From Limnanthes douglasii subsp. nivea (taxonomy: Eukaryota > Streptophyta > Magnoliopsida > Brassicales > Limnanthaceae), in contig JAUPFV010000002.1 in NCBI GenBank assembly GCA_036936605.1, positions 161,130,813 to 161,194,812 on the forward strand: a stretch of 64,000 bases of DNA, given 5' to 3'. The stretch's first letter is position 1. Every line of letters starts with the position of its first letter. The notes beneath the pieces were generated by a model that saw only the letters and a list, made by a program, of their open reading frames with translations, had not been told where the DNA came from and searched no databases. Positions 12,240-23,680 of the stretch are shown here, in pieces. A program made the translations under genes and the position numbers.

Positions 12240-15013
12240 TCATTGATGATAATTTGTAGAAATTATCATCACCCCGTAATGACGGCATGCATATTATAGT
12301 AGAGTTACATAAGTATAAGTTAAATGCGTTATGATTAACGTAAGAAGCTCGATAAATATTCTATACAAGAGTATGTATAAAGAAATGAAAGGTCATCTCA
12401 TCTTAATTCCCTCTTAAAAGATCTTGACGAGACTCATGCATATGCCAATGTGTTAGGAGAACTCACTTTAGATGTCATCATTAAGATATCAGAGTTAAGA
12501 AAGAATGTATGGTGCTTGTTTATGATTGTAAAACCTTCATACTACTTAAATCTAATTTTGTGAAGATCATGGCTGAATCAAATATAATTTGTAGTCTCTA
12601 TAATACATGAATTCCTTCGATACCCAATCAACAATAAGGTATGGGTGATTATGGGGAATCTGAAGACTTCCACGTGATATTATGAAGTTTCCCTGACTCA
12701 CATAACTAAGGTACGAGTTACTTCACTTTTACAATGAAAATTAGATATATTCGCCTGGAACTCCGAAGATTTTACAAGGTCCCAACCGAAGTTATGTATC
12801 ACAAATTATCCATCAATAATAATTTTCAGTCAAATAGACGAAAAATAAAGTCCTACTCTCAACAAAAAATAAAATTATAGAGAGTTTGCATTGCTACAAA
12901 TTAATTCCCTTCAGACTGGAGAGTGTTGGGACTATGTATCATCGATAAGTTTTTTCAACACATCTTGGCTGAAAACCTATGATTTTATTTTGATGATATA
13001 TTGGTCACCAAATTTTTAAAAGAGTTTATTTTTCTAACTTGTCTGAAACATTCGTCAACCTCAGATGTGTTAATCTAAAGCTCAATCCAAAAAATTATAC
13101 TTTTGGTGTTAGGCCAGTCAAGTTTCTTAGGTTAATGTTTAGTGAGAAAAACATTAAAGCAGTAGTTAACTCTTAAAGATGACCGCCATGGATCCTTCAA
13201 GAAACATACAAGAAGTCTAAATAATAGTGGGCGATTGGCTGAATTAAAATCGGTACATTTCAATATCTAAGTTTTGAGATGAGGGTGTAATTTTATGTGG
13301 AATTAAACTTGTGTTAAAGATTTTTAAAACATCAAGAAATGCATAGCTTCTTTATAAGTATTAACAAAACCGAAACCAAAAGAATATTTGTTCATATACT
13401 TGGCAGTCTTGGATTACGATGACATTGTTGTGTATATCATAAAAAAAAACAAGGACTCTAAAATATTATACTATATAAGTAACTTGTTATTGAGTGTAAA
13501 AATTAGATACTTTTAGGTAGAAATGTTGGCCTTATCATTAGTATTTGCGGCTCAAAAGATGAGACCATACTTCCAAGCCCATATAATTATTGTTTGGATG
13601 CCATTTTATTTTAAAAATGTACTGTAACATTCGGATGTTTCGTGAAAATTAACAACGTGGTGTGTGGAGCTCGAAGACTATGATATTAATTTCTAACAAA
13701 GAACAAAAATCAAAGCCCAAATCTTGGCATATTTCTTAATTAAATTTCCGTTTGAATGACCAATACCTACCCAATAATAGGCATGATCAACTTGGTAAGT
13801 CTGAATGGATGATGAAAGTAATAACCAAGTCTTGTGGTAAAAAGTCCAACTAATATCCCCAACATAAGATATCTCAATACAATTTATAACTTTCAAACTT
13901 CTAACAATGAGGCATAATATGAAGCAGTTATTGATGGCTTTCGGTTAACTAACATTGGTGTTATGAAAAAAGTATGAATCCTTGCATATTTTTTGTTAGT
14001 GGTTCATCAAGTCCGCGGTCAAGTCGAAGCTAATGAATATACTATCATTATATATTTAGAAAAATATCAGCACCAGACAACTCTACTCGATCAAGTCAAT
14101 TTTGAACAAGTTTTGAGAGCAAAAAATATTTTTGTTGGTGCCTTGATATCTTTCTAATATTTAACCTCAACACGAAGAGGTATTGTCTAAGACAGACCTT
14201 CCATCACCCTCCCTAGTAAATTCTAATTCACAATCTTATCTTCGTGATTCATGGTAATTAAAAGAGAATAAATAAAAATAAAAAATATTCGTGAACACTT
14301 ATATAAAATACCCCGGTGAAAGGTTATTTTTTGAAAGCAAGGCCAAAACAAAAAAAATCAAAAAAAAAAAATCAACCAAATTTGTGTAGGTATCACATAC
14401 ATTATACAAGCAAATTCTCACCAAATCATTGATCTGTTACCTCAGCTCTAGTGGAGTAATATCAATTGTGGATGAGCTCCAAGATGGAAAATTTAATGTA
14501 CATTGCGGTTATAAGGCTCTTGTGAGACAAGGTTACTATCAACCTACTATGATGGAAGATGCAAAGAACAAAGTCAAAGATTATGGCACATGTCAGCGTT
14601 TCTCAAACTCGATTCAATCTTGTTTGTTTTTACTAAGAAATACTATTTGAAACAATTTATTTTGATAGATAAGGTGTGGACATCATTGTACCTCTTCTAA
14701 AATCCCAGGATGAAGAAAATTATTACTAGTAGAATGAAATAATTTTTTAAACAACTAAAATGGCTACTATTGGTGAATATTACGACACAAAAAATCATAA
14801 AATTCCTCATATATAACATTTGTTGTAAGCATTGAATACTAAGAGTCATCTCAATGAATAATCAAAATTCATTTTAAATTGAAAGACTCACGTGGTTTTG
14901 TGGAAGAAAATATATTAAACAAATTTTATCTTCTCATGTCCAGCCTTATGAAAATGGTTAAGTGAAGGCGACCAACAAGACAGTATAATATGAAATCAAA
15001 ATAATGCTCGAAT
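12240..15013 (+). pseudogene. T2 pol (RT, RNase H, integrase N-part), degenerate and interrupted by T3
   Basis: Fragments in several frames follow the T10 polyprotein order. RT entry: FAWNSEDFTRVPTEVMYHKLSI near 12745-12815, matching VFAWCNAHVIGVPANVISHQLSI of T10. RT thumb: FDDILVTKFLKEFIF near 12990, with the FLG motif near 13120. RNase H: EMLALSLVFAAQKMRPYF near 13520 and SNNEA-YEAVIDGFRLTN near 13900. Integrase zinc finger: VDELQDGKFNVHCGYKAL ... CQRFSN near 14470-14600. Integrase PYENG-VKATNKTV near 14945 stops at the T3 LTR. Part of the RT core is deleted. This is the most decayed Tat copy and the oldest layer of this nest. Confidence 0.65.
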
Positions 15014-15370
15014 TGATGAGGTCGGATCTTTTAAACACTGTATCTTATATTTATCCGGAGGCCCGTTTGGACAAAACCACTATTATAAAAAACCGAACAT
15101 GCCAAATGTAATGGAGTGTGACTAAGCTAAGTGTTGGTCACCTTACACCTTGGGCTAATGGGTCCTTAAACTTTACCCGACTTTACAATCCGACCCGATA
15201 GGCCCATGGGTCATTAATTAAGTATAAATACCCCAAACACTTTCATTAATGAGGGTAATCAGAATTTACTGCTAGCGCACAACTTAATTATATCTTTACT
15301 CTCTACCTTAAACATTAAATTCTCTATAACATTTTACAAAATTACCCTCAGACATAAATAAACCACACCA
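15014..15370 (+). repeat. T3 5' LTR
   Basis: It begins TGATGAGGTCGGATC and ends AATAAACCACACCA, directly before a PBS. A TATA box, TATAAATACCCC, lies near 15223, and ATGGGTCATTAATTAAGTA upstream of it is shared with the solo LTR at 4338. The left flank (CGAAT) is T2 integrase, so T3 is nested in T2. The matching 3' LTR is not found; the element is truncated near 20670. Confidence 0.88.
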
Positions 15371-15372
15371 AA

Positions 15373-15390
15373 TTGGCGACCACAGTGGGA
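15373..15390 (+). other. T3 primer binding site
   Basis: TTGGCGACCACAGTGGGA follows the LTR after AA. It differs from the T10 site at three central positions (CAG against TAA). Confidence 0.75.
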
Positions 15391-15395
15391 GCACG

Positions 15396-15897
15396 ATGGT
15401 GCATGAATTTCACAATTCAAAACCAGCAAACAAAGTAGTTCGTATGGATCCGAATGAGCATAATGTACCACCTCATTCGGTGGAAGTTGCAATGGAGAAC
15501 AATGAGTATACTATCGAGGAGCGCAACCACTTGAGAGCTGAAATAGAAGCGATGAGAGTAATAAAACAGGTAGGGAAATGAGCTAAAGAAAAATCCGGTG
15601 CGTCAGTACTTCACCATACTGATAATCCTGGAGAAAATGAGTAGTCCTTAAAGACCCATCTCAGTTCCAAGAAGGTTTTACCGATCTAAACTTGTGGAGA
15701 GTTCCATATCTGAGTTCTCCAGCAATTTATCTAATGAGGCAGGGCTTGAAGAATCATTATCTTCAGAACCTCATTGAAAGGGGCAAGTTAGGAGCCTATG
15801 TAAAAAAACGAGGGGGAAGCAGACGCGATAATGCTCAAATCAATACTCCCCGAACTGGTCCTTCGAACAATCCTTGAACGTTTACACAAGAGGGTGA
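15396..15897 (+). pseudogene. T3 gag, core deleted
   Basis: An ATG at 15396 opens a 61-codon frame (MVHEFHNSKPANKVV ... ERNHLRAEIEAMR) matching the N-terminus of T10 gag, where the ATG has become AAG. After a stop and frameshifts, SSPAIYLMRQGLKNHY near 15715-15760 joins the region before the gag core directly to the region after it. The capsid domain present in T10 (about 54130-54700) is missing, an internal deletion of roughly 1 kb. No capsid could be made. Confidence 0.7.
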
Positions 15898-15898
15898 A

Positions 15899-16664
15899 AT
15901 GGTAATAAATGAGAGGTTTGATATAGACTCTGAGTATCTTGATCCAGATCCGAGTCGAAATCGGATAGGGGTAATAACAGACAAGACCAGAACTGTCTCG
16001 GATATGATTAACTTCTTTAAGTCACTGACTATTTTCGGAGGGGATACTGTGACTGCGCCTTTTACTTTATCAAGGAAGATGCACATCCACAGTTTGGCTA
16101 CCCAATTGGATCGGGGGATATCTATCTACAAGTATCAATCTCCATCTCCCTTTATTATTTTCGATGAGGATGACCTGAGAGACATTGCAGGGCCTCATGA
16201 AGATGCGGGGGTAATAGGGACTTCGATAGAAGGAAACGATATACGCTGGATTCTGATTAATACAGGCAGTTCGACAAACATTCTGTTTTTAAGCTCCTAC
16301 AAGCAGATGAGAAACCCTTCGGTTATACAACATTCAAACATAACCATCGTAGGCTTTGATAAGAAGTTCTACAAATGTGATTGGGGAGTTTGAAGAGGAA
16401 GTGTTGTTGGGTAAAATACCCTTTAAGAAAATGGTAAGAGTATTGTTTGTTGTTGAGCATTGCCCAACATTTTACAATGCAATATTTGGGAGGTCTTGGC
16501 TCTCCAGAATGCATGTTGTAGCCTCTACGGTCCACCTATGTATGAAGTATTTTGTCCAGGGAAAAGTAAGTGTTGTCCAGAGCAGCCAGAAGATATCCAG
16601 GAAATGTTATGCAACAACTATTGGCCCTAAGACTTTAGAGGTAGTCAGAGTTAATAAACATTAG
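15899..16664 (+). pseudogene. T3 retroviral-type aspartic protease, active-site Asp lost
   Basis: It reads FIIFDEDDLRDIAGPHED then RWILINTGSSTNILF, with a frameshift near 16360, then the downstream GRSWLSRMHVVASTVH block. The family motif is (L/V)DTGSS, as in T10 (ILVDTGSSANIL). Here the codon at 16259-16261 is AAT, so the catalytic Asp is Asn. Proteases of this family form dimers with one Asp per subunit, so the substitution should inactivate it. Confidence 0.8.
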
Positions 16665-16670
16665 CAGTTA

Positions 16671-17693
16671 TTGGAGCCTTCTGCTGATGAAAATGAAATT
16701 GATAATCCCAAAGAGGCTTCTAGTGTCATAATACCTATTGAGGAGGTTGAAACCCACTCACTCGCAGAGGGCAAGAATGTTAAAATTGGTTCCAAGGTGG
16801 CACCGGATTTGAAAAACCGGTTATTGTCATGTTTGATGAATAATCAACATGTTTTCGCATGGTGTAATAGTGATGTCACCGGATTGCCAACTGATATTAT
16901 TTCCCATAACTTGTCAATCCGAACTGATATTGCGCTAGTTGTACAGGGGAGAAGGTATTTCCCTAAGGATAAAGTAAATGTGATTGTTCAGGAAGTTGAT
17001 CGTTTAACCAATATGGGTCACATTAAAGAATCTCAATACCCTTTGTGGACTGCCAACCCTGTTCTGGTCAAGAAAAAGAATGGCAAGTGGCGCATGTGCA
17101 TTGATTTCACTGACCTTAATAGGGCATGCCCCAAAGATCTTTATTTTGTTCCTCGGATAGATCATTTGGTGGATTCTACCTCTGGAAATAAGCTACTGTC
17201 TTTTATAGATGCTTTTTCAGGATACAACCAGATACAAGTAGATCTGAAGGATCAAGATCATACTATTTTTATCACAAGCAATGGTCTTCATTGTTATAAG
17301 GTAATGTCATTCAGATTGAAAATATTGGGGCTACTTACCAAAGATTAGTAAATAAAGCTTTTGCTAATCAGATTGGCAGAAACATGGAGGTTTACATAGA
17401 TGCTATGATGGTTAAAAGCCTAGAGGAAGATGCACATATATCTGACCTTCAAGAAACAATCTCTAACTTAGAGGCTGTGAAATTTAAAATTGAACCCTGA
17501 AAATTATGTATTTGGGGTCCGATCTGGAAAGTTCTTGGGTTACATAATAAGTGAAAAAAGGATTCAGCCTGATCAAGATCAACTTAATGTCTTGCTAGCT
17601 ATGGACCCTCCTCGGAATATCAAAGAAGTTCAAAGACTGACAGGCCGATTGGCTGCATTGAACAGGTTTATTTCAAGATCATCAGACAAGTGA
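16671..17693 (+). pseudogene. T3 reverse transcriptase, YIDA active site
   Basis: The first frame (16671-17348) carries the RT fingers and palm: QHVFAWCNSDVTGLP, IKESQYPLWTANPVLVKKK, KWRMCIDFTDLNRACPKD and DAFSGYNQIQVDLKD. A frameshift near 17310 moves the palm to another frame, where 17393-17404 reads YIDA instead of YIDD (GCT at 17402). The thumb/connection frame (17490-17693) has GKFLGYIISEKRI and RLTGRLAALNRFISRSS. Loss of one of the two metal-binding Asp residues would abolish polymerisation. Confidence 0.85.
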
Positions 17694-17696
17694 GCT

Positions 17697-18960
17697 CCAT
17701 TCTTCTAAGTATTGAGGAATGTTAAATACTTTAATTGGTATCCCAAGTGTGATCAGGCTTTTATTGAAATTCAAGAAGCATTTGTCTTGACCTAAAATGC
17801 TTTTCAAACCTGTTCGGGACGAAAAGCTCTATGTATACCTAGCTGTATCAGAGTATGCAATAAGTGATGTGTTAGTAAGAGAAGTGGACAGTTACCATCG
17901 TCTGATGTATTACATTAGCAAAAGTCTGATGGATGCTGAAAGAAGATATTTGAAGTTGGAAAAAGTTGCATTGGCCTTAGTAATTGCAGCAAAAAAGATG
18001 AGACCATACTTCTGAGGAGTCCGGATTTTCTCACCACTCACTGAGGGAACCGGACAGGGTCAATTCGGACAAAAGCCACCCATTGAACCATCAGAACATG
18101 ACTAAATGTATTAAAACTTAAATCACTTCATGACTAAGCTAATTACCTACTTGCTTAAAGATTAATGGGTCATTGAACTCGACCCGAATTCATAAGTTGA
18201 CCCAAAAGCCCATGTGGCCCATAATTAAGGGTATAAATACCCAACCACTTTCATTAATGAGGGTAATGAACATTTAATACAACCAGGCAGCTCAAGTCTC
18301 TCACTACAATTTATCCAAACATTAAATACCCTTGAAACACCACAAAACTCTGGACAACATTACCCACAACCAAAAATAAACCACACCACTTCCAAGCTCA
18401 TTCTATTGTTGTTCGAACATCTTTCCCCTTGAACGGTTTTCTTCAGAAAGATGATGTGTCAAGTAGAATGTGATATTTATTTTGCACTCCAGACAGCGAT
18501 TAAAGCCCAATCAGTGGCTGATTTCTTGGTAGAATTTCACGCTGATAGATCTTCCAGTCAAATATCAGAAAACCAGTCTAAGAAAGAATGGGTAGTTCAA
18601 ACTGATGGTAAATCAACTACTATGGGTTGTGGGGCTGGAATTTTTTTAACTTCTCCATATGGCGACAATATGTACCAGGCCATATGTTTTGACTTTAGAG
18701 CTTCTAACAATGAATCTGAATATGAGGTATCGATAGCTGATCTTAAGCCGGCTCTCATATGTGGGGCAAATAGAGTCTGATTAATGAGTGATTCCCAATT
18801 GTTGATTCACCATGCTCAAGGGAAATCTGAAGCAAAAAAGGAACATTTATTAAATATTTGGTTATGTTGAAATAAGTTGCTGCAAACTTCAAAAATATCT
18901 GCTATGAACACATCCCTAGATCGGAGAATACTGTGGCAGACTCTTTGGCAACTATAGCCT
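17697..18960 (+). pseudogene. T3 RNase H region, split by a solo LTR
   Basis: The first part (17797-18012) reads YVYLAVSEYAISDVLVREVDS ... MDAERRYLKLEKVALALVIAA and ends RPYF. The solo LTR (18013-18388) follows. The gene resumes with HSIVVRTSFPL, then WVVQTDGKSTTMGCGAG (second RNase H entry; the expected TDGG has become TDGK), SNNESEYE, MSDSQLLIHHAQGKSEAKKE and SENTVADSLATIA in shifted frames. The two RNase H-like segments in a row match T10 and the dual-RNase-H organisation reported for Tat elements. Confidence 0.8.
18013..18388 (+). repeat. Solo LTR (T10 type) nested in T3 RNase H
   Basis: It starts TGAGGAGTCCGGATT and ends AATAAACCACACCA, with CCATGTGGCCCATAATTAA, GTATAAATACCCAACC and GAACATTTAATACAACCAGG as in T10. 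It is flanked by CTTC (18009-18012 and 18389-18392); counting a shared A gives ACTTC. Removing the LTR and one duplicate rejoins the RNase H sequence in frame (MRPYF followed by QAHSIVV, compare MRPYFQSHSIVV in T10). It is therefore a clean insertion reduced to a solo LTR. Confidence 0.92.
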
Positions 18961-19040
18961 ATTCTGAATCTTACCCATAGATTCTTGTGCAAGAATGTCT
19001 ATCCGTACAAAGATGCCAAGAAAAATAAAGCAAAGAAAGT

Positions 19041-20288
19041 ATGAGTATACTTGTTATTCAACCTCAAGATTGGAGATATGATTTTCTCCAGTTTATCTCT
19101 GATGGGATATTGCTTCGGGATAAAGCCATGGCTAAAAAAGTCAAGTATAAGGCTCGTGGTTTCTTTATATTAACAGAAGTTCTTTACAAGAAATCTTTCA
19201 GCAGAACTCTCTTGCGTTGCTTAGGATTTGAAGAATCCCAAGTTGTGTTATCTGAACTACATGATGGAGAAGGTTTTGCACACTATGGCTATAGGGCCCT
19301 AACCATGAACCTTATTAGTAGGCTACTAATGGCCAACCATAGTGGCAGATGCTAAAGAGATGGTAAAAAAGTGTGATTCCTGTCAAAGATATAAAAATGA
19401 AATCCATGTGCCAGTAGTACCTATGGAAACTATATCTGAACCGATACCCTTCAACAGATGGATATTGGATCTAGTTGGGCCTCTTCCCATAGCATCCGGT
19501 GGATGTAGAACAATCATAGTTGTTGTTGACTATTTCTCTAAGTGGATAGAGGTAGCTCCTTTAGCTGGAACCACTTCGAAGGCAATCATTAAATTTATTT
19601 TGTCTAACATATGTTGCAGGTTTGGGGTTCCCATAAAGATTAGTACTGATATTGGGCCGCAATTTGATACTAAAGATATAGAAATATTATGTACTTCTAG
19701 AGGAATTTAACATTGTTTATCTTCTCCTTTCCACCCTCAAGCAAATAGGCAAGTTGAAGTTTCAAATCGGAAAATCTTGTCTGGACTGAAGAAGAATCTG
19801 GAGGGAGCTGCAGGAAAGTGGCCAAGTTATTTACAAGAAGTATTGTGGTCCCACCAAACTACACCTCGGACTGCCACACAAGAATCTCATTTTGCTCTTG
19901 TGTATGGGATGTATGCAATTACTCCTATAGAAGCTACTTTTCCATCTCACAGAGTCCAAAACTATTCCGAACAGGCTAATAATATAGCAGTCAGGAATCA
20001 ACTAGATGTAAATGAAGAAAGAAGAGTTAAAGTGCATTACCAAGGTTTGATGAGGATCAGATTTCCCTCCAAAGTTTAAAAAAGAGATTTTCAGTTAGGG
20101 GACAAAGTCTTAAGAAAAGTCTTTTTACACATCAAGGAAAAGCAGTTTGGTAAGTTGGCTCCAAACTGGGAAGACCCTTATGTGGTCTTTGGGAAAGTTA
20201 AACCAGGAACATAAAGGCTCCAAGACATGTAAGGGAGAGCACTAAAACACCCATGAAACGTTGAGCATCTCAGATTATACTTAGCGTA
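19041..20288 (+). pseudogene. T3 integrase
   Basis: Frames in order: 19041-19355 holds the N-terminal HHCC zinc motif (VLSELHDGEGFAHYGYRAL, with KKCDSCQRYKN in the next frame); 19342-19710 holds the catalytic core with LDLVGPLPIASGG, VVDYFSKWIEVAPL and STDIGPQF; after a stop, QANRQVEVSNRKILSGLKKNL brings the Glu. The C-terminal part (19777-20079 and beyond) reads GAAGKWPSYLQEVLW, TPIEATF and, with stops, KQFGKLAPNWEDPY and NVEHLRLYLA. The core DDE residues are present, but the frames are broken. Confidence 0.85.
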
Positions 20289-20669
20289 GAACTCTCTTGT
20301 AAATATTTATTTTTTAAGTATCAATATAAATATTAAGGGGCATACTTTTTCCTACCCTGGTGGCGCGGGGAGGTTTTAATGAGGTGTCCGAGTTTTTCAG
20401 TAATATATTATGCCTTCTTCAAAAGTCTGGTGCATGTGTGATTTTATTTTTGATTAAGCCACAGAATGTGCTGGTCGGATATTAAATATTTATTAAACAC
20501 CCCGGCTCTCAAATGTCTTCGAGTTGATCGGATACATTCGGTACTTGGTCACATTTATTAAACACATGTTGTTAAGGATATTTAATACCCTTGTTTAACA
20601 CCTTTGAAATATTGAAGGCTATCTAAACATTGGCCATAACTTGTCTTCCAGAACTTGTCAGCCTCGACT
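20289..20669 (+). other. T3 post-integrase region, truncated
   Basis: This matches T10 downstream of its integrase: GGGGCATACT, CCTGGTGGCGCGGGGAGGTTTTAATGAGGTGTCCG near 20340-20390, then TAAACACCC and CTCAAATGTC segments. Homology fades near 20670, where sequence related to the T4 end begins. T3's own antisense ORF and 3' LTR are absent. Confidence 0.6.
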
Positions 20670-20865
20670 ATTGACACGCGTAGTGTTTACTAGCCTTTTC
20701 ATAACGGTTAGAAATGTTTGGAATACTCTAGTATGCATGTGAAAATCCACTAGGTCTGATAAATACAGGTGTCACGCTACCCTATTGTAAGTAACCGTTT
20801 TGCAATTCTTTTTCTCCAATAGTCATCTCTACTTCTTCACCCTTATTTCTCTTTCCTTGATTATC

Positions 20866-20873
20866 TATAAATA
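20866..20873 (+). promoter_or_regulatory. TATA box, T4 aORF first copy
   Basis: TATAAATA lies 73 bp before the 43-bp repeats that begin the aORF N-terminal region, in the same context as 22030-22037. Confidence 0.45.
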
Positions 20874-20938
20874 CTCCCTTAATAATTACTTTGTCTTTCA
20901 TACAATTTTTAGTGAGAGAAAGTGAATCATCTGAAAAT

Positions 20939-21067
20939 CCAATCTTTTTGCTACTTTCGCCGGAAAACTCTTCTTTCTCATCTAGTCTCTTTGTTAACTT
21001 TGCCGGAAAACTCATCTTTTTCACCCAATCTCTTTGCTACCTTCGTCGGAAAACTTATCTTTCCCAT
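20939..21067 (+). repeat. Three 43-bp tandem repeats
   Basis: Each unit holds CTTTGCTA-CTTCG-CGGAAAACTC and a TTTC-CAT end. Because 43 is not a multiple of three, consecutive units are read in different frames, giving similar peptides (PENSSF, AGKLIF, RRKTYL). Confidence 0.85.
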
Positions 21068-22029
21068 CCAATATCGAAAACTTGATGAACTATTAAAAAC
21101 TCCTCTACTAGTAAGAAACCCATTTTTGGCATTTATGATTACTTGTACATCAGTGAAATTACTGCTGAATATGGGGCAACATGAGTAATAGATAATTTTC
21201 TACAGTTTTCAAGTTAAATCACCGTATACGGTAATTTCAACCATGTTTAGAATTCTTCTGGGTTTCAGAGTTCAATAAGTCCATCTCTTGATAATAGCTT
21301 ACTCAAATCTCCTCGACGAACATCTTCACTAATACTGCTTCAAAATCTCTCACCAACACATTATGGTAACATATCCATTCTTCCTCAGACAAATCACAAG
21401 GTAACGCGAAGAAAATGTTATAAAAAATAAACAAAGAATACTTCCCTAATCAACACTTATGTTTTTGTAACATATCTATAACAATTATTTTATTTTATCT
21501 TATATTTTATCGATTTATTTTTTAGATAAATATATCTTTTGTTCCTACGAATGCGACTCTTCTGTCAATGATTATGGCTTCTAGACTGAGCCAAACTTCT
21601 CTCTCCATTAAATAATTTATTGCCATGACTAGTCTTTCCCAAGGTTTTGTATTGCCTTTCTATTATCTGACGCTTTGAGGGGATTTCAAAATAATTTATG
21701 ATCTTCTCGAGGCTGACAAGTTCTGGAAGTAAAGATTCGTCTTACTTCGAATCTGATCTAATCATTATTATAATAAAAGCTCTATTGAATTCTCACACAA
21801 CTATTTTATTTATGTCTCGCATATTCAGACACGTAGTCTTTCACTAACCTTTTTATAACAGTTAGAAACGTTTGGAGTACTCTAGTATGCATGTGAAAAT
21901 GCACTAAGTCTGACAAAATACATGTGTCAGGCTACCCTATTGCAAGTAACCGTTTGGCGATTCTTCTTCATCGAGTAGTCATCTCTACTTTTTCACCTTT
22001 CATGAATTATTTATCTTTCCTTGATTTTC

Positions 22030-22037
22030 TATAAATA
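22030..22037 (+). promoter_or_regulatory. TATA box, T4 aORF second copy
   Basis: TATAAATA sits in CTATAAATACTCCCTTA, identical in context to the first copy. Confidence 0.5.
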
Positions 22038-22102
22038 CTCCCTTATTAATTACTTTGTCTTTCATACAATTTTTAGTGAGAGAAAATAAATCATCTGAAA
22101 AT

Positions 22103-22231
22103 CCTATCTATTTGCTTCATTCGCTGGAAAACTCATATTTCACATCCAATCTTTTTGCTAACTTCGCCGGAAAACTCATATTTCCCATCCAATCTATTTG
22201 CTACCTTTGTCAGAAAACTCATATTTCTCAT
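22103..22231 (+). repeat. Three 43-bp tandem repeats, second copy
   Basis: This has the same 3 x 43 bp structure as 20939-21067, with substitutions but no length change, so the trio existed before the segment was duplicated. Confidence 0.85.
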
Positions 22232-23607
22232 CCAATCTCCAAAACTTGATGAACTATTAAATAACTTGTATGCTAGTAAAAACCCTATTTTTTGCATTTA
22301 CAGTTACTTGCACATTAGCGAACGGGTTGTTGAATATGGGGCAACATGAGTAATAGATAATTTTACAAAGTTTTCAAGTTAAAGCACCGTATACGGTAAT
22401 TTCAACCATGTTTAGAATTCTTCTGGGTTTCAGAGTTCAATCAGTCTAGCTCTTGATAGTAGCTTACCAAAATCTCGTTGACGAATATCTTCACTAATAC
22501 TGCTTCGAAATCTCTCACCAACACATTATGGTAACATATTCATTATTCCTCAGACAAATCTCAAGGTAACACAAACAAAATCTTATAAAAAAGAAACAAA
22601 TAATTCTTCCATAATCAACACTGAGCCACCTCGAAGTTCTCGCAACGAGACACCTCGAATTCAATCAAAGACTCTTTCTTTCCAGACCCATCATGCTAGA
22701 AAAAGTTCATCTGTAGCAATGGGAGAATTCAAGGACAATAATGCTTCAAAAAATCCTACACTATTTTCTCCTCCCCCGAAGAGATATTTGAGACCAACCT
22801 GGAGTCACAACAAACTCTTTCGAATCCCCAACAACAAAATCTAGCCTCAAGCTCAAGTCTGCCCCAGGTGGTAGACAAAGTTTCTATACAAGAAGCTAAT
22901 TTTGAGGAAATGAAAGAAACAAATTCAAATGTCGAGGCTACAGAAAGAGGTGCTTCTTCTAATACCAAAGACGACACTTCTAAAAAAGTTGGAGTAAAGA
23001 AAAAAGAGAAGAAAAATATAAAGTCTATTGAACTTCTTGAAGATGTTGTCGTCACTCTAAGTGTATAGTTAAAACTAGTCCTCCCCGAATATATAATGGC
23101 GCTGAAGAATGTACCATATGACTATTGCAGTCAATACTTAGCCGGACAACTAATAAAGCAATAAGGACTGCTAGACAACATAATGCTTCCACTACCAAAA
23201 TAATGAGAGAATTCACTTAATTGTGGAGCAGATGAATTTGTGGTCTATCTTAAGATCATCAACTAGGACTTTGATTCTCACTGATACTGGAGTATTTCAA
23301 AATCCTGGATCTCTGCCCTACACAAGCAACCCAAATATATGGTTTACTCTCCTGTTAGTGATTATGGCTTCCAGACTGAGCCATACCCCTCTCTTCATTA
23401 AAGATTTTATTGCCATGACTAGTCTTTCCAAAGGTCTTGTATTGCCTTTCTATTATCTGACGCTTGGAGATGATTTCAAAATAATTGATGATCTTCTCGA
23501 GGCTGACAAGTTCTGGAAGCAAAGATTCGTTTTCATTTCTGGAGTATGGGATAATGGCAAGGAAATATCAGAAGAGAACCTTTAAAGACCGAACCTTGTT
23601 TCAAGAA

Positions 23608-23680
23608 GTACCAATAAGTTCTCTTATCTTTTCTTCTGCCCTTTATAACTTATTTTTTATATATATTACTACTGTATCCA
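23608..23680 (+). other. Degenerate intron position in T4 aORF
   Basis: The coding match stops at GTACCA (donor-like) and resumes at AAACATTTGAGG after a T-rich stretch. The acceptor position reads CCAA instead of CCAG. The site coincides with the T1, T6 and T7 introns. Confidence 0.45.

Larger units (their letters stand above)
20670..21765 (+). pseudogene. T4 aORF 5' segment, first (shortened) copy of a duplication
   Basis: This duplicates 21818-23540. It contains a TATA box (20866), a 43-bp repeat trio (20939-21067), an IYDYLYIS..AEYGAT motif (compare YDYFC..EYRAAGLI in T7), the shared segment up to ATCAACACT (about 21470), and then jumps to the central domain (MIMASRLSQTSLSIK-like, 21560-21740, ending EADKFWK). 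About 700 bp present in the second copy is missing between 21470 and 21540. Stops interrupt it. It is an aORF fragment, sense on + while T4 pol is on -. Confidence 0.7.

Noticed and set aside
16323..16535. Open frames opposite to gag-pol, for example 16323-16535, 54052-54354, 55546-55770 and 56260-56628 on the minus strand
   Set aside because: They are mirror frames of protease, gag and RT coding sequence with no conserved domain and no position shared between copies.
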